11,659 nt of DNA from Coemansia sp. RSA 922. Its lineage: Eukaryota; Kickxellomycota; Kickxellomycetes; Kickxellales; Kickxellaceae. The notes under the pieces are model-generated. The model was not told the DNA's origin. It made no database searches and saw nothing but the letters and a program-made list of their open reading frames with translations. The position numbers and the translations under genes were made by a program. Each line of letters opens with the position of its first letter. The first letter of the stretch is position 1. Shown piece after piece: positions 1 to 7,794 of this stretch. The stretch is from the NCBI GenBank assembly GCA_027577415.1, contig JANBQS010000808.1, forward strand, positions 1 through 11,659. The letters run 5' to 3'.

Positions 1-175
1 CGAAGAGAATAGCGACTCATGCACGCTCTTGAATTGTTTTGGACAAACTGCCCATTTCACTCACACGCGGAAAAAAAAGACACATTGCAAAGCTCTGCCG
101 TCATAGGACACCCTAAAGACACAGACAGTCATAATTGCTGCGCAAATTGGTCTTCCGCTCTCCTCTCCCCCTCTT
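1..175. other. 3' flank of the HAUS5-like gene, no gene seen
   Basis: This stretch lies downstream of the proposed stop of the minus-strand HAUS5-like gene. It has a run of A's (about 69-76) and a C/T-rich block (about 155-177). I see no convincing coding sequence. If the last exon of the neighbouring gene were instead spliced at its GTATGT, an open minus-strand frame would run through here to a TGA at 17-19. That needs an intron of only about 46-71 bases, shorter than every other intron in the gene, so I prefer a non-coding 3' flank. Confidence 0.5.
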
Positions 176-2461
176 TTACATACCTAGTCCCTCGATTCGC
201 GAAAGATTTGCTGCCAACTCGCCCCTTACCCCGCTTAGCACATGTGCCCGATAAAGACCTATCCATTTTGTTTTAATTATTAGCATTGTCCTCTTTTTTA
301 ACAATGCTCACGCGCCCAGCGCATAAATACGAGCAATGCACAATCTATAAATGTGAAATCGGGCACATCGTGCAGCAGGACTTACCTCGAGCCAGTTGAT
401 CTCGTAGCTTGGCAATCGCGGCCTCGTGCGTCTACGGAACAAGAAAGTATAAATATATCAGCAAATTGTGCAGACTTCTTACGCCATTAGATCTGCGAAT
501 GATGGGGTGCAACTTACTTGACCAGCAACTCCGCCAACGACTGCTTCGCGGCAAATGTCGGAAAGCACCTTGCCGCGTCCAGGATCCATAAAGCTGCTAC
601 GTGTTACCAGCTTGTCAGCCGACCTAAATTCATTGCTGCCATCACTATGACGGAGATTCACAAACACAAGCAAACAATATTGAAATTTTTTTAGTCAGAG
701 ACAATATATAGCTGGAATGCCTCGCAAACACACATACAATATATGCAACGTATTTCTGAAAAGGACTTACTTTGAATCGACGTTTATATGCTGAAGACGA
801 ATTAGGCCAATTGCGTTCCATGCCTCGCGCATATCAGAGTAGCGTGACGCCTTGAGCAATTGTTCGTTGGCTGGCGCAACATTACTCGCGGCGTATTCGG
901 CAGACTACATGGCCAAAAAAATGTACAATAGAGTGTCACAATACTCCTTGTTTAATAAGCAAGGGCCAATGTGTGGCAAGAGCATATGACAGAAAAAGAA
1001 AAAGACGTCATCTTACCTCTTGTGCGGCGTTTCGAGTGGCAGCAAGCAAGGCTCGCACATGTTCAATTGACTCTACCAACTCGGATACCTACAACAACAA
1101 AAAAATATATATAATGTCAGTCGAGAACAATTAGTATGCGGATGCTGCTCAGGCACCAGCAAGCGTTGCATTTATTGTAGTGTTTCTGCGTCTTACCGTT
1201 TCCATGTGGTCATCCGAGACCCATGTGCACACATCGGCGATTTCTAGGGCAGGAACGAATGTGCCTACTTTGCTGCCAACTTGGGAGACAGCGTCTTGTA
1301 TTACAGCTCGCAGAATTGCGGCTCTGAAATCAAGAGCACTTCCGCCAGCCGAAGTTACGCTCATGTTTAGCTGGCTCGCAGCCAACTCGATTTTGCGATC
1401 CAATTCTGATCTGCCCTCTGTAATCCGCGAGCGGAGTGTCTTTACTGTGTTCCACATTTGCACATGTTGGTCTTCCAGATCCTATTGTTACGGCATGCCA
1501 AAGCGCCAGCAATATGTGTTAGGAATGCAATAATCCAGATACCTTGCCGAGTCAGAGCTCATGGTTGTATTGTGCTTACCTTCAAGCAACTGATGACACA
1601 GGCGATCATTAGCTGCTGCTGCTTATACGCGTCGTCCAAAATAGTGGCTCTGGATCTACAACTTCAAGTAGGCATATAGTGCGGTAAGCAAATATCAGCA
1701 TCGGTGCGACTGTTTATCAAGCAGCTCGGGCCATAGACGAGCAGTATTTGTACTTACGCTTGCCCTCTGACACTATTCGCTGGCTTTGCACTCTGGAGTT
1801 GCGTCAGTAGCTCGCCAATACGGTCAGACGGAGTAAGAGCGCTGTGGTTGTGCGTACTACTTGTCGCATCGGCCGACCAAGAAAGATCCATCGAGCTAAC
1901 AGTAGCCTGTGTCGAAGAATAGCTGCTAGTCATCTCTTGCACCAACACCTTCATTCGCTTGGACAGCCGCCTGATCTTTTCGGCAACAGCCTGTTTTACC
2001 AGTATCTGTAGGCGCAGTTCTCGGATCCGGGCCTCCACTGCATTGCGCTTCGACTCAAAGTCGCTGATAGACTGTACGGCCGCACGGTTATCAAGCTCGA
2101 CACCTTCGATCTCTGATAGCAGTGCGCTCTCTTTCGCCTCGAGTTGCTTCAGGCTGCGTCGGAGCGCAATGTACGGTAGCTGGGCCAGCTTTGGATCGGG
2201 TGTTGGATGTGCGCAATATGCTGCTAGCTTGTGTCGAGTATACGATGCTCGACGCGAAGACACGACGTGTCGTGTGGCTAGATCTAAGATGCGAACGAGA
2301 TCGCCCTGTAGCAATGGCTCGACGTCGGTTGCCTCGATCTTTTCCTCGCCTTTGGCTGATACCAGTGTCGATGGCTTTCTGAATCCAAGCTCTTCGGTCG
2401 CCCATTGCGCGACGGCTTGCGCTATCTCGGCCTTGCTCCTGGTGTCCGCCTCACCGCTCAT
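176..2461 (-). CDS. HAUS5: HAUS augmin-like complex subunit 5 homologue (8 exons)
   Basis: Augmin recruits gamma-tubulin to existing microtubules in the spindle. I reconstructed eight minus-strand exons: 2461-1758, 1655-1580, 1481-1197, 1088-1017, 904-771, 644-518, 431-386 and 258-176. They total 1527 bases, in frame throughout: 508 residues plus TAA. All seven introns have GTAAG(T/A/C) donors and TAG acceptors, 86-127 bases long. Residues 10-83 resemble the HAUS5/AUG5 N-terminus (WATEELG near 20-26, then RHVVSSRR near 64-71). Residues 98-178 form a strong coiled coil, 210-225 a short amphipathic stretch, and exon 3 (261-355) more coiled coil. The family is about 630 residues in human, so this one is short. 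Exon 1 is certain as coding; exons 2 and 8 are least certain (three in-frame acceptors are possible for exon 2). Augmin is known in plants, animals and Aspergillus but missing from the model yeasts. The family assignment rests on by-eye similarity and could be another coiled-coil spindle protein. Confidence 0.65.
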
Positions 2462-2521
2462 AATTCAAATTAGAATGTATAAAGAAAGTTGAGGGACTGA
2501 AAACAAAAGTAAAAGTGGATG

Positions 2522-2528
2522 CGCGAAA
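2522..2528 (+). promoter_or_regulatory. SBF/E2F-like motif CGCGAAA
   Basis: CGCGAAA fits the fungal SCB consensus CRCGAAA. With its flank, the reverse strand reads TTTTTCGCGC, which also fits the E2F consensus TTTSSCGC. It lies 61 bases upstream of the HAUS5-like ATG and about 390 upstream of centrin. The motif match is direct; function is inference. Confidence 0.4.
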
Positions 2529-2539
2529 AAGTAGAACCG

Positions 2540-2546
2540 TGTTTAC
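2540..2546 (-). promoter_or_regulatory. Forkhead core GTAAACA (first copy)
   Basis: The minus strand reads GTAAACA, an exact forkhead RYAAACA core, 79 bases upstream of the HAUS5-like start. A second copy in the same orientation lies 54 bases further on. Forkhead factors drive G2/M genes in yeasts; binding here is inferred. Confidence 0.4.
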
Positions 2547-2591
2547 TAAAGTCAAATAATCGTACAAAGCAGTATGGAGTAGGGGCGTGTT

Positions 2592-2600
2592 TTTGTTTAC
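2592..2600 (-). promoter_or_regulatory. Forkhead site GTAAACAAA (second copy)
   Basis: The minus strand reads GTAAACAAA, the full consensus described for yeast Fkh proteins (GTMAACAAA). It has the same orientation as the copy at 2540-2546 and sits in the divergent promoter of two spindle-related genes. Confidence 0.45.
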
Positions 2601-2766
2601 AAGGCTGGTCAGCAGCCAATAAGCAAGCATCTTGCAGCGGAAGAAGGGTCAATATCCTACTTTTTTTTCTTCTGGGAGCTAGCTCCTCCCTCTTCTTTGC
2701 TCTCCCGTCTCAATTTATCTGTCATTTATCATTTAACTCTATTCCCTTACAACCCGAGCGCTAAAG

Positions 2767-2891
2767 GTAGGTCACGCATTCCAGCACTTTGCTTGCACAA
2801 CCTCTGGCAATTGACACAAGTGTCTAAGCGTTTGCTAATTACAAGTGTCCGTGCTTGGATTTTTTTTTTTTACTTTTGCTCAATTATTTAG
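2767..2891 (+). other. Putative intron in the centrin 5' UTR
   Basis: A GTAGGT donor at 2767-2772 and a TTTAG acceptor ending at 2891 enclose 125 bases. A branch-like GCTAAT lies near 2834, and a 12-T pyrimidine tract (2860-2871) precedes the acceptor. Its length and TAG end match the nine coding introns in the window. Splicing would place the ATG 26 bases after the junction. No transcript evidence is available. Confidence 0.45.
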
Positions 2892-2917
2892 AGACAAATC
2901 ACAACCACCCAAAAAAA

Positions 2918-3527
2918 ATGAACGCGTACCACCAGTACTCGTCGATACAGCGTAATGCCCCAGTCAGAGCAGCGCCAGCACCAAAGATTAGTGACGATGT
3001 TCTCGAGGAGATACAGGAGGCGTTTACGCTGTTTGATACCAACAAAGACGGGTATATTGACTACTTTGAGCTAAAGGTCGCCATGCGCGCTCTAGGCTTT
3101 GACTTGAAGAAGGACGAGGTGTTAAAGATCCTAAGCCGGCATGGCGACGATGGCGGCTCCAAAATCAGCACTGAGGGCTTTGTAAACGTTATGTCCGATA
3201 TGATCTCAAAGCGCGACCCGCTCGAGGAGTATAAGAAGGCATTCAAGCTTATCGATGAAAACGGCACAGGCGGGATCACTGTAGCCAACCTACGGCGTAT
3301 TGCACGGGAACTTGGCGAGAACATTGCCGATGACGAGATTCAAGCCATGATTGAGGAGTTTGACTTGGATAACGACGGCTCAAGTAAGTGTATTCGAAGC
3401 ATGCCAGTGACCTGAGATAATCTCTCTAGAGTATGCGCTTTACTAAACTGGCACTTGCCTTGTATATTTGCCGAGATTTGTAGTCAACGAGGAGGAGTTT
3501 ATCAGAATCATGGTCAATGGCCATTGA
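2918..3527 (+). CDS. CDC31: Centrin (Cdc31-type EF-hand protein)
   Basis: Centrin is a small calcium-binding protein of the spindle pole body/centrosome; in yeasts it also works in nuclear pore export and with the XPC/Rad4 repair complex. Exon 1 is 2918-3383, the intron 3384-3483 (GTAAGT...TTGTAG, branch-like TACTAAA), exon 2 3484-3527. The product is 169 residues, normal for the family. The joined C-terminus restores the fourth EF-hand. EF1 (D40-E51) and EF4 (D149, D151, D153, S155, N157, E160) have canonical calcium ligands. EF2 (about 76-87) lacks Asp at position 1 and Glu at position 12; EF3 (113-124) ends in Asn, as in other centrins. The start is the first ATG after seven A's in an AT-rich leader; the frame is open upstream to about 2855 but without another ATG. 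Its head-to-head neighbour is the HAUS5-like spindle gene. The intron is phase 1. Confidence 0.95.
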
Positions 3528-3726
3528 TCCTATTCGAGTTTCTTTCCTTTACCAGTCACCCAGTGCTCAGTCAACATACCAGGCGGCGTTACATAATACT
3601 ACTTGCTCAATTACCCTCCTTAATAACCTTGTCAGCGTATAAGCCGTCCGAGATTATACGCAACTATGAAAGTGTATTAACCAATATCGACAAAAAAAAG
3701 ATTGAGCGCTAGAAAAGGGGCTCGTG
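3528..3726. other. Convergent 3' region of centrin and acyltransferase
   Basis: The 199 bases between two facing stop codons should hold both 3' UTRs and poly(A) sites. An A-rich run (about 3691-3699) is present, but I see no clear AATAAA on either strand and no coding sequence. Confidence 0.6.
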
Positions 3727-4944
3727 CTAAATAAGCACAGAGACGGCTGAGGCGACTTTAGCGAGTGCATAGCGCAGCACATACCAAGTTGGAGTCATTA
3801 TCGCCAGGAATTGGATCCACATGAACACAAACTCGGCAAGCAAGTTGTCCGACTTGGCATCCCGTGTCATTTGCAGCACAGGTTCTCCCTTTGGAATAGC
3901 TTCGTCTTCAGTGTGGTCGTGCGGGAAGCGGCCAAGCTCGTAGAACCGAGCCATGCGAGCGTCCTTCTCGACAAACACTTGGTGCATCCACTTGGTGCAG
4001 CCCTCTTCGTCGTCGGGGATATCAGCAACCGCGTAGCGCTTGACGTGGATGTGGACTTCTCTGGGATACACGCACTTTCCGTACATGCTCACCAGTCCAT
4101 ACTCATCCTCCGGAATATCGCCCTTCTTTAGTCCCTCGTACCCGATAGTAAGGTCGTAGACGTACGGGATCCGGCCACGTAACTGGGACAGGCAGAAGCG
4201 AGTCCCGTTCACACGAGGCAAAAGCGTGTGCTCGGGCCGCTTGTATCCCATTTTGTCAGCGTACTTGTTCGAGATGGCGACGCGCTTATTGCAGACCACG
4301 GTACCCTCAGGGAAAATGAGCAACCACGAGGGGTCGTCATGCTCAACGATACGGCGCATGTGATCTGTGAACGTTTGCTGGTCATCCGCCCACTTGCGCT
4401 TTAGAAAGATAAAATCGAACAGGCGCATGCCCCAGCCAAACACGGGAATGTGTTTGAGGTCCGCCTTGAGTATGATTTTCACATACCCGTCGCAATGCTC
4501 CAGATACGATAGGATCCAGACAATGATCCAGTCAAAGTAAGTTTGGTGGTTACTGATCACAATACATCCGTGCTCTACTGCTGGGGCAAACCAACTGCGC
4601 TCAGTCTTGCCATTAGCCGTTGCTGCGCTGTTACTGCTGTCGCTAGTTATGAGCTCACGGTCACCCGTTAGTACGAGCTTTGTCGGTGCCCAGAGACTGG
4701 TCACTGCCACGAGGAGATTGGCGAACCAGTGCTCTGCGTGCTGGTTGAACTTGCGACAGACCCGAGGCGATAGTGGTAAGAGTAAGAGACTCACGGATAG
4801 CTGGGATAGGTTCATGACTGTCGAGTGGCCGACGAAAAATACGGAGAACGCTAGTAGGCGTAGTCTATCCACCAGCGTCATCGGCGAGCTGTTTGTGCGT
4901 CGTGCCTTGGCAGACTGCGGGGCGACCGACTGCGGCATGGTCAT
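3727..4944 (-). CDS. Lysophospholipid acyltransferase, PlsC family (Cst26/LCLAT1-like)
   Basis: This intronless gene encodes 405 residues and should transfer an acyl group from acyl-CoA to a lysophospholipid (lysophosphatidate, lysophosphatidylinositol or lysocardiolipin) at the endoplasmic reticulum or a related membrane. Visible motifs: block I NHQTYFDW (H133-X4-D138, the catalytic pair), block II FIFLKRKW (178-185), block III FPEGT (211-215), then LLPRVNG (241-247) followed by VYDLTIGY, which is typical of the AGPAT3-5/LCLAT1/Cst26 branch. Hydrophobic segments at about 28-60 and 374-405 suggest membrane anchors at both ends. Residues 98-118, between the first helices and block I, are rich in Ser/Ala/Asn and look like a low-complexity insert. 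Two ATGs lie close together (4944-4942 and 4938-4936); the first is chosen. The exact substrate cannot be read from the sequence. It is divergent from the Tfb3 gene and convergent with centrin. Confidence 0.92.
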   Translation of the reverse strand: MTMPQSVAPQSAKARRTNSSPMTLVDRLRLLAFSVFFVGHSTVMNLSQLSVSLLLLPLSPRVCRKFNQHAEHWFANLLVAVTSLWAPTKLVLTGDRELITSDSSNSAATANGKTERSWFAPAVEHGCIVISNHQTYFDWIIVWILSYLEHCDGYVKIILKADLKHIPVFGWGMRLFDFIFLKRKWADDQQTFTDHMRRIVEHDDPSWLLIFPEGTVVCNKRVAISNKYADKMGYKRPEHTLLPRVNGTRFCLSQLRGRIPYVYDLTIGYEGLKKGDIPEDEYGLVSMYGKCVYPREVHIHVKRYAVADIPDDEEGCTKWMHQVFVEKDARMARFYELGRFPHDHTEDEAIPKGEPVLQMTRDAKSDNLLAEFVFMWIQFLAIMTPTWYVLRYALAKVASAVSVLI

Positions 4945-5132
4945 TTGTGAGCAGGGAAATAAATTGCTCTAGCAAGAAATAAATATAAAAGGTAAAGTGT
5001 GAATTGCCAACTAATTTGCCAAGTGCGGGGAAGACAAGGCCAGCAAAGCTGTCTGTGCTCATACACTGCAATTTTCCAATGCGCAGAAAAACCCTTGATA
5101 TTTCCGGATAGAAAAGGTATTGTGCATCCCCC

Positions 5133-5138
5133 CACGTG
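5133..5138. promoter_or_regulatory. CACGTG E-box
   Basis: This palindromic bHLH-type site (Cbf1/Pho4/USF-like) lies roughly midway in the shared promoter, 146 bases before the Tfb3 ATG and 189 before the acyltransferase ATG. A single hexamer can occur by chance, so the assignment is tentative. Confidence 0.3.
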
Positions 5139-5230
5139 TTCTGTCAAAGCCATCAATCGCAAATGTTCGAGATCAGGAGATTATTAATAATGGTTAATAG
5201 GCACCTGGCATCTTGGCTGTTTTGTGCTTT

Positions 5231-5248
5231 CTTTTTCTTTTTCTTTTT
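5231..5248 (+). repeat. Short tandem repeat (CTTTTT)x3
   Basis: Three perfect six-base units form a polypyrimidine tract 36-53 bases upstream of the Tfb3 ATG. It is probably a promoter or 5' UTR pyrimidine element rather than a mobile sequence. Confidence 0.6.
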
Positions 5249-5283
5249 CAAATTATTTTATACTTTAATTGCATTCCACAACA

Positions 5284-6276
5284 ATGAGCGTTCTTGCATC
5301 TGCACTAAAACAGGAGATTCCGGCATTCCAAGCCGACGACGACACGTGTCCGCAATGCAAGAGCGAGCGGTACCTCAACCGGCCCATGAAGCTGCTAGTT
5401 GGTCCATGCTACCACAAAATGTGCGAGCAATGTGTCAGCCAGCGCTTTGACGCCGGTCCCGCTCCATGCCCAGTGTGCGAGCGTATCTTGCGTAAGGCCG
5501 AGTTCTACCAGCAGATCTTTGAGGATCTAACTGTCGAAAACGAAGTGCGCATTCGCAAGCGCATGGCTATGACATTCAACAAGCGACAGGAGGATTTCAA
5601 GCAGCTAAAGGACTACAACGACTACCTGGAGATGGTTGAGGACATCACGCTAAAGCTACTTTATGACGACGACACGGATGAGGCAGAGTATATGATTGAC
5701 AGGTACAGAAGGGAGAATACATCGATAATCGAGCGGAACCAGTCGAAGCTGCTTCGAGACGAGACTATTCAGAGACTTGCCTTTGACCAAGAGCAACAGC
5801 GAAAACTGCAGCAGCGGGAAGAGCACTTGAGGTTGCTGGCTGACGAGGAGCGCGAAAAGACCGATATCAAAAACAGCCTTATCACGGCACTGGCAACGTC
5901 GAATATGGATGCCAAGGATATTGTCAAGGCCAAGATGGTTCAGCTGAAAAAGTCCTCACTCAGTGCGCGCAACTCTCTACGAAGCACTCGATTTAATATC
6001 GACGATATGTTGGCTAACATGGATGACGACGATGAGTTAGATGAGGACGAGGCCAATAACGCGCCCTTTGACCCTGCCGAGTCGCCGTACGAACCTGTCA
6101 ACATAAAACTGCTGGATAGATACGATGATCCGAAGAACACTGCGTTCAGGCAAGGTGGTCTGACTGCGGCTGGCGTAACGCGGGAGATGCACCAGAGATA
6201 CTTAATCGAGGGCGCCTTGGCCGGACTATTTGTCAGCCCTTTGGAGGAAGATGCTGCGGGCTCTGAAGGACAATAG
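5284..6276 (+). CDS. TFB3: TFIIH / CDK-activating kinase assembly factor Tfb3 (MAT1)
   Basis: Tfb3/MAT1 bridges the Cdk7/Kin28-cyclin H kinase to core TFIIH in the nucleus, serving transcription initiation and nucleotide-excision repair. The intronless frame gives 330 residues, near the family's usual 310-320. A C3HC4 RING finger sits at the N-terminus: C22, C25, C42, H44, C47, C50, C62, C65. It is followed by the family signature LRKAEFYQQIFEDLTVENEV (69-88) and a KRQEDFKQLKDYNDYLE block. A long charged coiled coil covers about 145-200. An acidic stretch (residues about 240-259, mostly Asp/Glu/Asn) follows; I do not recall it in human MAT1. The C-terminal EGALAGLF element resembles the kinase-activating end of MAT1. 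The start is the first ATG of the frame; upstream codons lack ATG. Its stop is only 72 bases from that of the next, convergent gene. Confidence 0.95.
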   Translation: MSVLASALKQEIPAFQADDDTCPQCKSERYLNRPMKLLVGPCYHKMCEQCVSQRFDAGPAPCPVCERILRKAEFYQQIFEDLTVENEVRIRKRMAMTFNKRQEDFKQLKDYNDYLEMVEDITLKLLYDDDTDEAEYMIDRYRRENTSIIERNQSKLLRDETIQRLAFDQEQQRKLQQREEHLRLLADEEREKTDIKNSLITALATSNMDAKDIVKAKMVQLKKSSLSARNSLRSTRFNIDDMLANMDDDDELDEDEANNAPFDPAESPYEPVNIKLLDRYDDPKNTAFRQGGLTAAGVTREMHQRYLIEGALAGLFVSPLEEDAAGSEGQ

Positions 6277-6348
6277 TCAAAGCCCTAGCAAAGCAGTCCA
6301 CAAGCTTCACAATTTGTTTTCATACATTTATATATATTATTTGTTTTA
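6277..6348. terminator. 72-bp bidirectional 3'-end region
   Basis: The stop codons of Tfb3 (+) and the WD40 gene (-) face each other across 72 bases. The AT-rich core 6320-6340 carries TATATA-type signals that could act as 3'-end efficiency elements on both strands. The mature transcripts probably overlap. No canonical AATAAA is seen. Confidence 0.45.
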
Positions 6349-7623
6349 CTAATACTCTTCAGTGCTTTCTTCCGAGGCACCTTCTCCAGGCTTCTCCCAC
6401 TCGGCTAGCGTTTCGTCATCAACATAGTCGTATCGCCAGATGAATCCACCCTCGCCAGTGTAGACAACGCTGCGGCAGTCTCTGGAGAACTGGCAGCAAG
6501 TGACTTGGCGAACCGACCGCTTGTGTGCGAGGTGCCCAACTACCTTGCCACTGTCTATGCAGTAAATATACACTTCTCCACGACTATTACCCACACATAG
6601 ATAGCAGTCGTCATAGCTAACGTCAAAGCGCGAAACGCTGATTCCATGGTTGCGCACACTCATTGCGCGAATAACTGAGCCGGATTCCAAGTCCAAGTAC
6701 TCGATGCGGCCAGCCGTGTTCTTGACAAGCAGGTTTGATTTCGCAAACTGGAGACAGTCAATGGCAGAACCAGCTCCTCGCTTATCGGGCGTGATCAGTG
6801 TACTATCGTCTGCGGTGTAGCGGAGTGGCTCAGACACACGGCTGGCCCAAGCTGGAACGGGCCACTGACTTACTCCTCCCAGGGCCGATCCGATAAATAG
6901 GTGCTTGCCATCTGGGTGGAAGCGCGCCGCCGTAGCATTGCAGCTGTAGATGCAAAGACAGGCGCCTGTTTGCACTGACCAAATACGAACAGTCTGATCG
7001 CTACTTACAGAAGCCAATAAACTGCGGTCCGTCGGGTGTGGCTGCAAATCAACAATAGTGCCAGAGTGGCCGCTCAGCACGCGTATCTCGCGAGTCCATG
7101 CAAGGCTGATTATATGTACCAGCTTGTCCTCTCCAGCAATGGCAAGTAGCGCGTCGCCTGGCGACTGGATCCAGCAGCATGTGCGCAGCAAAGCCGTAGT
7201 ATCTGGCGCTAGCTGAAAGTGCGACATGACATCAAGGTGGTCACCACAGTTTTCGTTGTCGTAAATACTGGCTTGTATGTGTCCGGCTGTGCCCAGTAGA
7301 TTGCTGCTGTCTTCTGGATCGCGGATCGCACTGCCGCGCTTATCAAAGGACCGCTCGTATGTGGGCATGCCTCCAGTTCCGTGGCCATTCAGGCCAACGT
7401 CGCTGGGGCGGTAGAACATTAGCGATAGTTGGGCGACAGTGCCGCTGTGGTTTTCGCGCACAATTCTGCGAAGCCGGAGGTTCCTGAAAATGTGCTCTTG
7501 CGTCAGTGGCTTCTCGTCAACTACGTCTTCGATAGGCACGTCGGCTTCGGGGCTGGTCAGCCGTGGACGCTTGGCTGGTACTTCGAGTTCGCTCGTGGAG
7601 CTGTGTAAAACGTCAGTAGCCAT
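6349..7623 (-). CDS. EED/LRWD1-like WD40 beta-propeller protein
   Basis: The intronless gene encodes 424 residues. A disordered N-terminus with a nuclear-localisation-like cluster (PAKRPRL, 16-22) precedes a propeller covering about 50-400. Recognisable blades: LLAIAGEDKLVHII (159-172), SGHSGTI...LLASVSSDQTVRIW (184-215), AIDCLQFAKSNLLVKN (287-302), VGNSRGEVYIY (344-354) and a closing FSRDCR...FIWRYD (379-399). The order and wording of the blades resemble EED, the PRC2 subunit that reads methylated histone H3, and the related LRWD1. In a by-eye comparison the aromatic cage residues of EED are not kept: positions 145-147 and 329-331 carry no aromatic where EED has Tyr148, Trp364 and Tyr365. 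So it may be a structural propeller or a divergent reader. The start is the first ATG; the frame is open upstream to about 7767 without ATG, so an upstream spliced exon is possible. It is divergent from methionine synthase. It is certainly a WD40 protein; the EED link is moderate. Confidence 0.6.
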   Translation of the reverse strand: MATDVLHSSTSELEVPAKRPRLTSPEADVPIEDVVDEKPLTQEHIFRNLRLRRIVRENHSGTVAQLSLMFYRPSDVGLNGHGTGGMPTYERSFDKRGSAIRDPEDSSNLLGTAGHIQASIYDNENCGDHLDVMSHFQLAPDTTALLRTCCWIQSPGDALLAIAGEDKLVHIISLAWTREIRVLSGHSGTIVDLQPHPTDRSLLASVSSDQTVRIWSVQTGACLCIYSCNATAARFHPDGKHLFIGSALGGVSQWPVPAWASRVSEPLRYTADDSTLITPDKRGAGSAIDCLQFAKSNLLVKNTAGRIEYLDLESGSVIRAMSVRNHGISVSRFDVSYDDCYLCVGNSRGEVYIYCIDSGKVVGHLAHKRSVRQVTCCQFSRDCRSVVYTGEGGFIWRYDYVDDETLAEWEKPGEGASEESTEEY

Positions 7624-7794
7624 GTTTCTGGTGACGAATTGAGCAAATTTCAAGAATGACGTGGAATTGACAAGCGCTAAAAGTAAAAAAGGGCACGCAA
7701 GCTGAAATAAAAAGCTTCGTGTTGCTAAGCGCGCTTTCTTGACACGTTCAACGCGAATACAGATCAATTACTTGGATTAAGATCAGCCCCCATT

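Larger units (their letters stand above)
2462..2917. promoter_or_regulatory. Divergent promoter between HAUS5-like gene and centrin
   Basis: The 456 bases separate two head-to-head start codons. Candidate sites visible by eye are CGCGAAA at 2522-2528, forkhead cores at 2540-2546 and 2592-2600, and a CCAAT box at 2616-2620. A T-rich stretch (2660-2720) and a run of 12 T's (2860-2871) also occur; the second probably belongs to a 5' UTR intron of centrin. No gene is visible inside. Confidence 0.7.
4945..5283. promoter_or_regulatory. Divergent promoter between acyltransferase and Tfb3
   Basis: The 339 bases separate two head-to-head starts. They hold a CACGTG E-box (5133-5138), a pyrimidine-rich block with three copies of CTTTTT (5231-5248) next to the Tfb3 start, and a TATAAAAGG on the plus strand near 4984. 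That last site is too far from Tfb3 to be a convincing TATA box without a long 5' UTR. No gene is visible. Confidence 0.6.

Noticed and set aside
2264..2274. Near-palindrome ACACGACGTGT
   Set aside because: It is inside coding exon 1 of the HAUS5-like gene and short; nothing suggests a function.
1959..2492. 177-residue plus-strand frame
   Set aside because: It is antisense to exon 1 of the HAUS5-like gene, is rich in Ser/Arg/Cys, and matches no known family.
2855..2917. N-terminal extension of centrin by 21 residues
   Set aside because: It would start at a TTG and run through the poly-T tract and a probable intron acceptor. The ATG at 2918 gives a normal centrin length.
2922..2927. ACGCGT (MCB-like site) at the start of centrin
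   Set aside because: It lies within codons 2-4 of the protein, so the hexamer may be fixed by coding. I do not count it as a regulatory site.
4984..4992. TATAAAAGG as the Tfb3 TATA box
   Set aside because: It is about 300 bases before the Tfb3 ATG and faces away from the nearby acyltransferase start, so it is unlikely to serve either gene directly.
7624..7767. N-terminal extension of the WD40 protein by 48 residues
   Set aside because: The frame is open but contains no ATG. Only a spliced upstream exon could use it, and no clear donor is visible.
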